From contig OZ004583.1 in NCBI GenBank assembly GCA_963924555.1, positions 4,869,501-4,933,500 of the forward strand: a stretch of DNA of 64,000 nucleotides, written 5' to 3'. Shown in pieces: positions 58,240-64,000 of the stretch. Below the pieces are notes generated by a model that saw nothing but the letters and a program-made list of their open reading frames with translations, had not been told where the DNA came from and made no database searches. The number at the start of each line of letters is the position of its first letter. The first letter of the stretch is position 1. A program made the position numbers and the translations under genes. Source of the stretch: Crambe crambe. Taxonomy: Eukaryota > Porifera > Demospongiae > Poecilosclerida > Crambeidae.

Positions 58240-61200
58240 ATGATGGGGCTAGATCGCCAGACACTCGTAACACCATTATTCTTTGTGGCATTGTTGACAA
58301 TTATCACAAGACTCACAGCAGGACCAGGTATGTACCATAAGCTGTATAGTTTTAGCTATAAAAAAAAGTAATTAGTGCTAACCATGTAAGGTTCCTGTAC
58401 ATGGAATAATGATCGTAATGCCAGATATGTGAACACTCCAGGATCTTACTACATATGCGGCTGTATTTCTGGGTATAGAAGAAGTGGATCCCACTGTGAA
58501 AGTAAGCTTTCATCATCATAACTATGCAAGTTCACATCATTGGCTAATTATCTCCATCAGAAAAATTAATAATGATTAGTTCATGCTGTGCATGTATGTT
58601 TATAGATATTAATGAATGTGAGGAGACTCCAAACATTTGCCATCCTAACGCCACGTGTAATGATACTGTTGGCTCCTATCAGTGTATATGTAATCCAGGA
58701 TTCAGAACATATTACAGGTGGTACAGGCCAGCATCCTGGATATCATGTGAGGACTATAGCTAGCTATTTCAAACATAGCTACTATAAATAGCTGATTACT
58801 CATTAAATCTTTGCAGATACTACTTATCTAGCATGGCCAGCATCCTGGATATCATGTGAGGACTATAGCTAGCTATTTCAAACATAACTACTATAAATAG
58901 CTGGTTACTCATTAAATCTTTGCAGATACTTTTGGTAACCAACATATAGCTAGAAAACCAGTACCCACTTATAAAGAACTTTAGTACCGTAGCAGTATTA
59001 TGGTAGTTACTGCTGATGTTGTTATTAACTCAGGTATACCAGACTTCACTTGCCAGAATGCTATAGCATCGATATCTATAGAGTCGATATCTATTGATAT
59101 TTTTGAACCAGTCAGCACTTTCATCAGAATATTTGGCTGTCGAGTGAGACAGAACTACGACACCAACATAAAACTACTCTACAATTTCACATTTGAGAAC
59201 AGAACAGTGATTCTGTCTGAACGAGTGAATAATACTCTTGTAGCAGATTTATTCATGGAGGGAAGTAATTCCCCCAACGTCAGTGTCTGCATGTCAAACT
59301 ATTCCAACAGGGACACCTGTAACACAACTGCAATTCCATTAACAATTGATCTTGGAATTGTGGAGATTTCTGTGCAACGTAACACTTCAAGGCTATTCCC
59401 TTATGGTACTCTAACTAGAGACTCATCCTTCCATGGCATAACAGATGGTATAGCGGAACACTATTTTCCAGAAGAAATTCCGTTCTTTGGTGGCTACTAT
59501 AGAAGCCTCTATGTACGTAAGGACATGCTATATCATACTATTATCAAGCCATAGGGTTGAGCGTAGCTATGGATCACATGTATACAACAATACAATTATG
59601 TAGCTGTAGCTGTATTGTTTTGATCAGGAGCTTTTCAGAGGAAGGAGTGATGGTAAGCAGTCATAACAGCTATTACTTACTGTTTTCTGAGAAAATCCAA
59701 CTTCATTTTATATTAGTCCTATGGAGGGTCATAGGTCATCCCTACATAGAGAGCACTGATTGAGCATTCAAGTTATGCACTGAGTGTAATAGGATAATAC
59801 ACCCCTTTTCCTTCATACATAGCTCTTGTGTGCTCTAATATAGCTAGCTACATGTAATGCTTCTTACCAGCAGGCCTCCTCTATATTAATACCTCACAAA
59901 AATAGTTCACTACATGGCTATGCTGAGATAGCTGTTATATATCTGCTCTGTGTTAAAAACAATGCAGTCATGAATAAAATTTGAAACAATGAATTATCTA
60001 AACTGGCTCCAAATGAGGACAGCATCCAGCTAACACGTGCTATAATTACAATGTATAATTATGATCATGCCACAAAGAAGTAACGAGTTTCAAATGCATG
60101 CTCGATAAATGCCTTGTTTAAAAACATGGAATATGAACTGCATATTTAGCATTCAGAAGCACCATTTAAGTTTTGTTTCATTATAGTTAAGCAGCAATGG
60201 GATTGTGACTTTTCATCGGCGTTTTCTACTGTCTTCCTCACCAATACCATTTCCGTATGGGATTTCTCGTCTACCAATCATAGCTGTGCTCTGGATAGAT
60301 TTTGATTTCAGAAGTCCCACTAGCCGAGTATTTCATCATATTTATGATAATAGTGGAAGTCCGTCATTAGGGGAAGCTGTTCTGAATAAGTTCAACAGAA
60401 GACTACCTGGTGGGAATTTCCGTGTTGAATTGGTGGCTGTTTTCACATGGAGTGGTGTTGTCCCTTATCCTTACCATGCCAATCAGGACTGCTATACAGG
60501 AGTAAGCAGCTACACTCACACAGATGTTTTCACATGTCATTATTGTTTTACACTAGCTACTATATGATTCTTAGATTCTTACTTTGTTTTAATTTCAAGG
60601 TGGGAACCTTCCAACTGGTTCTAGCCACTGATTTCCTCCATACCCATGCCTTTTATCTTTATGAAAATGTCACCAATGATAACTCAACGGCCAACACTTC
60701 TTCCTGCCAACTTTATCGTGCTGTGATGGGATACGATGCTAGAGACCTTCAAAACTACTACAACTTAGACTTAACACCAGGAGAGCTTGTTAATCTTCAC
60801 AAAGTGCCAGGAAACACTGGAAGGATTGGAGACTGGCGTTTTAATTTCACGTTGCCTCCAGAACAATCCACAGCCGAGCATAGGTGCCGGAGGTGGGCAA
60901 GGAGACAAACGCCCATCGACATAACCTTACTAGAGGTCCAGAGCTGTCCGTGCACACGTCAACAGCTACGCCATGACAGGAGGTTCTGGTTAGGATATTA
61001 CTCAGGCCTCTCCTCTCGTCCAAGTTGTGCAACTGTTTTGCTTTCCGGTAGCCAGCACACACTAGAATGCTGTTACAAAGAATCTGGTGCCCTGATCGTC
61101 GGCCCCAGAGAAGGGGGGACCTTCAAATTGTACAATCCTCTTTTCTTCTATGAAAATTACTACCAAGAGGATCTTTTGCCATATGAGGGTTGTTGTGTCA

Positions 61201-63409
61201 ATTCGCGAAGATGTGGACTGTACTACACCCATAGGCTGAGCAGTGACTGCTCAGACTACAGACCTCTTTCTCCATGTAAGCAACAAAGCCCATGATGCAT
61301 GCATGAGTAATTGTAGTACACCTACCAGTTTTTCTGAATGGGCTAATACAGCAGGCATGTACTCCTTCTCCATATTTAGCATCTTGTCACAGAGACTTTT
61401 ATTTTATTTTTTTACATACTTGTGTTAATAGGCCTTTTGCACTAAGTTGGTTGCCATGGTTACCTTGGCTGCTGCATATGATCTCCAAGGCACAAAATAG
61501 GCCAAAGACTATTCCCATTTCTCATAGCCTCCAGCTTATGTGATAAAAGAGCACTCAGTGGATGAATTTCACTCTTTTCATCACAATTGCCCATATGGCA
61601 AAAGATATTTGTGTGGGATTAATTTTCTCCATGAAATTCATATTCATTAGTTTCAACCCATGAAACTTTAACATTTCAATGGGTAAATTCCTAAATCATG
61701 GTTTTCATGGCACTTAAATTCCCAAGAAATTGTTTTCATGGGGTGCGTTAATATTTCATGGAAAATTCATGGAGAAAAGTAGTGGAATGGACCACACAAA
61801 GTCACCCTCAAAATCCACCACATTTATGATAGCTACCAGATCTGTTCCAGGGACCAACTGTTTGTTTTTTGTTTTTTTTTGTTGTTGTTTTTTCTCAATG
61901 CAGCCTTCGTGTTTGGAGATCCACATTTTCAGACTCTAGATGGCAGGAACTTCACCTTTAATGGCATTGGTGAATACATTTTGGTCCAGACTCCAACCTT
62001 GATAGGACTTGATGTGCAAGCAAGACTGGAAGCATTCAGCAGCAATGTCACAGGAACTGTGGTTTCCAACATATTGTGGTGAAGCTTGGAGACATCTCAC
62101 CAGTCCAGGTGGAAGCAGGGAGTGAGCAGCTGAATGTCTATATTGGAGGGGTGCTTCAAGAAATGGCCGTTGGTGATTCCCCTCTGATTCTCAACGGTTC
62201 TGGCATTGTCTCCACCAACCTAACTGGGGGTATCGGAAACATTGGAGATCCGATGGCACTGGCTATGGCCACTGAACAAATGGTTATAAGGATGGAAGAC
62301 ACTAACAGTTTGGTGATAAGTGCTGGGGAGGGAGAGTCTTCCAACTTTCTTCAACTCTCCATCGCTCTTCCAGATAGTTTTAAGAATAAAACCAGCGGTC
62401 TATTGGGAGTCTTCAATGACAATCCTGATGATGACTTCAGAGATAGAAATGGAACCATATTGGACTTATTTACTGAGCGTGAAATTTATGAGTTCGGTTT
62501 ATTATGTAAGTTTTAATAATTGTGAAGTCTCCTATGGTTGCCATTATAGTTGTAATATGAAGATCTATTGGCTGGTCATTTCAGTATTTTATATTGCTTG
62601 GTTTCTAAAAGCATGTGAGCTGTCAAGGGCTAGTTCAAAGTTCAAACTGATATTGTTTCTGCTTGAAATACTCCTAAATACCTTGAATGGTGCCTAGTAT
62701 AGCTGCTAATTAATACCTTGAAATCACTAAATATTTTTCCCGTAAATAATAGCTAATCAAACCACCAGCCCTCAGCCTTGGAAGTTCTACTATTAAAATT
62801 TAGGACCTTCAACTAGCTAATGACCTTAAATCCCCCTTTTCAATCTGGATTGAGTTCTGTCCACAGCCCTCTCTTGTAAAGTGAATTAGTACTACTTAAG
62901 TTCAACCCACATCAGAAGGTGGGTTGAATTTGGATTCATTTACACATCTATCCATTGTGGTAGATTTAATCCAGATTAGAACCCTCATGTAAACGGGGCT
63001 TTAGTCACCATAATAGCAACAACTCTCTGGTAAAATTCCTCAAATTTGTAATTATAGGGTATAATAGCATGAAACCTGTTGGAGATCACAGTGTTAGAAT
63101 ACCACCTCTCTTTAAAGGTCACTTGCCAATTAGTGCTTCCACTACATTTATAATCTGTAGGGCATGTGGCAGAAGAAGAGAGTCAATTCAACTACAGTAT
63201 TGGAAGCACCTCTTACTTGGCCATCAATGAAGATTACATGAACCATCAACCATTTTTTTCTGAGGACCTCAATGTTACCCAAACAGTGAGAGATATGTGT
63301 CAAGGAAATCCAGCCTGCATATATGATTCCGTGGTAACTGGCAGCATGGAGATTGGCCTTTCTACCTTGGTTGTCTCTAGAGCTAATGATGAAGTCATTC
63401 AGACACTCG
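58240..63409 (+). CDS. Secreted/membrane EGF-NIDO-AMOP-VWD protein gene (MUC4/SUSD2-like), 3' end outside window
   Basis: Eight exons with fitting phases: 58240-58327 (signal peptide, [20 protein letters not shown]), 58391-58501 ([14 protein letters not shown]), 58606-58746 (cb[20 protein letters not shown]), 59034-59512, 60187-60501, 60600-61275, 61904-62505 and 63161-63409. Exon 4 begins with an unrecognised N-glycosylation-rich domain and enters NIDO (LFPYGT, then [12 protein letters not shown]); exon 5 continues it (SSNGIVTF, then [12 protein letters not shown]). Exon 6 is AMOP-like ([15 protein letters not shown], then [14 protein letters not shown]). Exon 7 is VWD ([17 protein letters not shown], then [15 protein letters not shown]). 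The order matches metazoan MUC4/SUSD2-type adhesion proteins. Within exon 7, near 62070-62082, the frame shifts by one step between SNILW and VVKLGD, either a real lesion or an assembly error. The membrane part would lie beyond the window. Confidence 0.85.
58727..58942 (+). repeat. 108-bp tandem duplication across an exon-intron junction
   Basis: The unit GGCCAGCATCCTGGATATCA... at 58727-58834 is repeated at 58835-58942. Each copy includes the end of the cbEGF exon, the donor TCAT|GTGAGG and a TTTGCAG acceptor-like site. Confidence 0.85.
59728..59765. repeat. Fragment with shared repeat terminus
   Basis: GGTCATCCCTACATAGAGAG followed by CACTGATTGAGC matches the end of dispersed repeat T at 10900-10930. 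It lies in intron 4 of the NIDO gene. Confidence 0.5.
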
Positions 63410-63493
63410 GTTAGTTCATAAAAACGAACGTTAAAATATGCAAACTAGCATTATGCTCCTACATAATACTATACATAACATAGTGAAGCAGGA

Positions 63494-64000
63494 GCTTTCA
63501 CATGGGTATCAGAGAGTGCGGTAGCACTCTCTATGTAGTGGTGACTCAGACGGCCGCGCGCGCCGCCTATAGACTAATACAAAAGTGAAATTCTAGTTCC
63601 CCCACTTAGACCTTACAAAAGCTACTGTGAATGATTATCCAGCCTACTAGAGCCTACTACAATGTGCAGACCAAGTTTCAGGACCAGGGAGCTTACCGTT
63701 TCAGAACTACGGCAAGCAGGTAAATCGTTGGATTCTTCTTCTTCTTCTCTATTATTATTCTTCTTCTTAGACAACCATATCTCTCGAACCACTCAAGCTA
63801 CAGCTATGATTTCTGGATAAATCCACTATGAACTACGATCTTTTCTACTCGTTGATCCTCGAAAGAGTCAATGAAAAAGGAGACACTACGGAGCACAGCA
63901 CTCGACTAATTCAATTAGGAAGCCATCTTTCTATAATACGCATGCGCATATATTTGATATCCAATTATTCAAAATTATAATATTGCTCAGCTATCTCTAG
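63494..64000 (-). repeat. Dispersed repeat T, copy 2, in an intron of the NIDO gene
   Basis: Reverse copy of 10395-10947, starting with GAGAGTGCGGTAGCACTCTC and continuing to the window edge. It lies after the donor at 63410, so within the next intron if the gene continues. Confidence 0.8.

Noticed and set aside
58817-58932. A 9-base micro-exon before 59034 in the NIDO gene
   Set aside because: Phase would allow it, but direct joining of 58746 to 59034 recreates the sixth EGF cysteine (T|GT), which is simpler.

Overview
The window looks like a gene-poor, repeat-rich stretch of an invertebrate genome, most likely a demosponge. That is an inference, not a species call. It rests on short phase-1 introns joining extracellular Ig, EGF, NIDO, AMOP and VWD exons, AT-rich intergenic DNA full of TAGCTAGC and TGCATGCA words, and a very mixed load of DNA transposons. 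Nothing looks prokaryotic.

Two host genes bracket the window, both on the + strand. From 79 to 3750 is the 3' part of a single-pass receptor-like gene: an Ig exon, two EGF modules, an unrecognised cysteine-bearing ectodomain, a membrane exon, and a tail with NPxY-like and ITIM-like tyrosine motifs. From 58240 to beyond 63409 is the 5' part of a secreted or membrane gene with signal peptide, EGF, EGF, NIDO, AMOP and VWD, in the order of the MUC4/SUSD2 group. Between them host-derived coding sequence is sparse. It comprises a decayed Ras copy (7150), a small two-exon gene (7858-8229), a relic of a DUF4470-like/MYND gene (18860-20590), and a three-exon fragment of the splicing factor CWC22 (46374-47110).

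The rest is mobile DNA. The most notable unit is a complete-looking Tc1/mariner element (11683-13888) with 27-bp inverted ends, a TA target duplication, a DD34E transposase, and a second intact gene facing it that encodes a nuclear-looking protein with a SHOCT-like C-terminus. Other DNA transposons include two broken pogo/Tigger copies (21575-23295, 49067-49842), a CACTA-like element with clear ends (50098-51559), a Crypton-like recombinase fragment (51651-51929), a THAP/DDE-associated spliced gene (42986-45335) and a gene with a DEDD exonuclease-like domain (35696-39480). Retroelement fossils are a broken Ty3/gypsy gag-protease piece (5450-6825), a Copia-type gag fragment (48235-48600) and one whole-looking young Ty3/gypsy element (52440-56899).

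Several foldback (hairpin) repeat families fill the non-coding DNA. The best is a family with ~109-bp arms at 8946-9205, 44015-44267 and 44688-44947, whose two arms agree with each other at sites where the copies differ. Motifs at the arm boundaries, GTAGGGAT and ACAAGTRAG, recur in a second hairpin family at 9718-10145 and in other repeats. Coordinates of spliced genes were set by reading donor and acceptor sites and checking phase by hand; domain names come from motif recognition without database searches.
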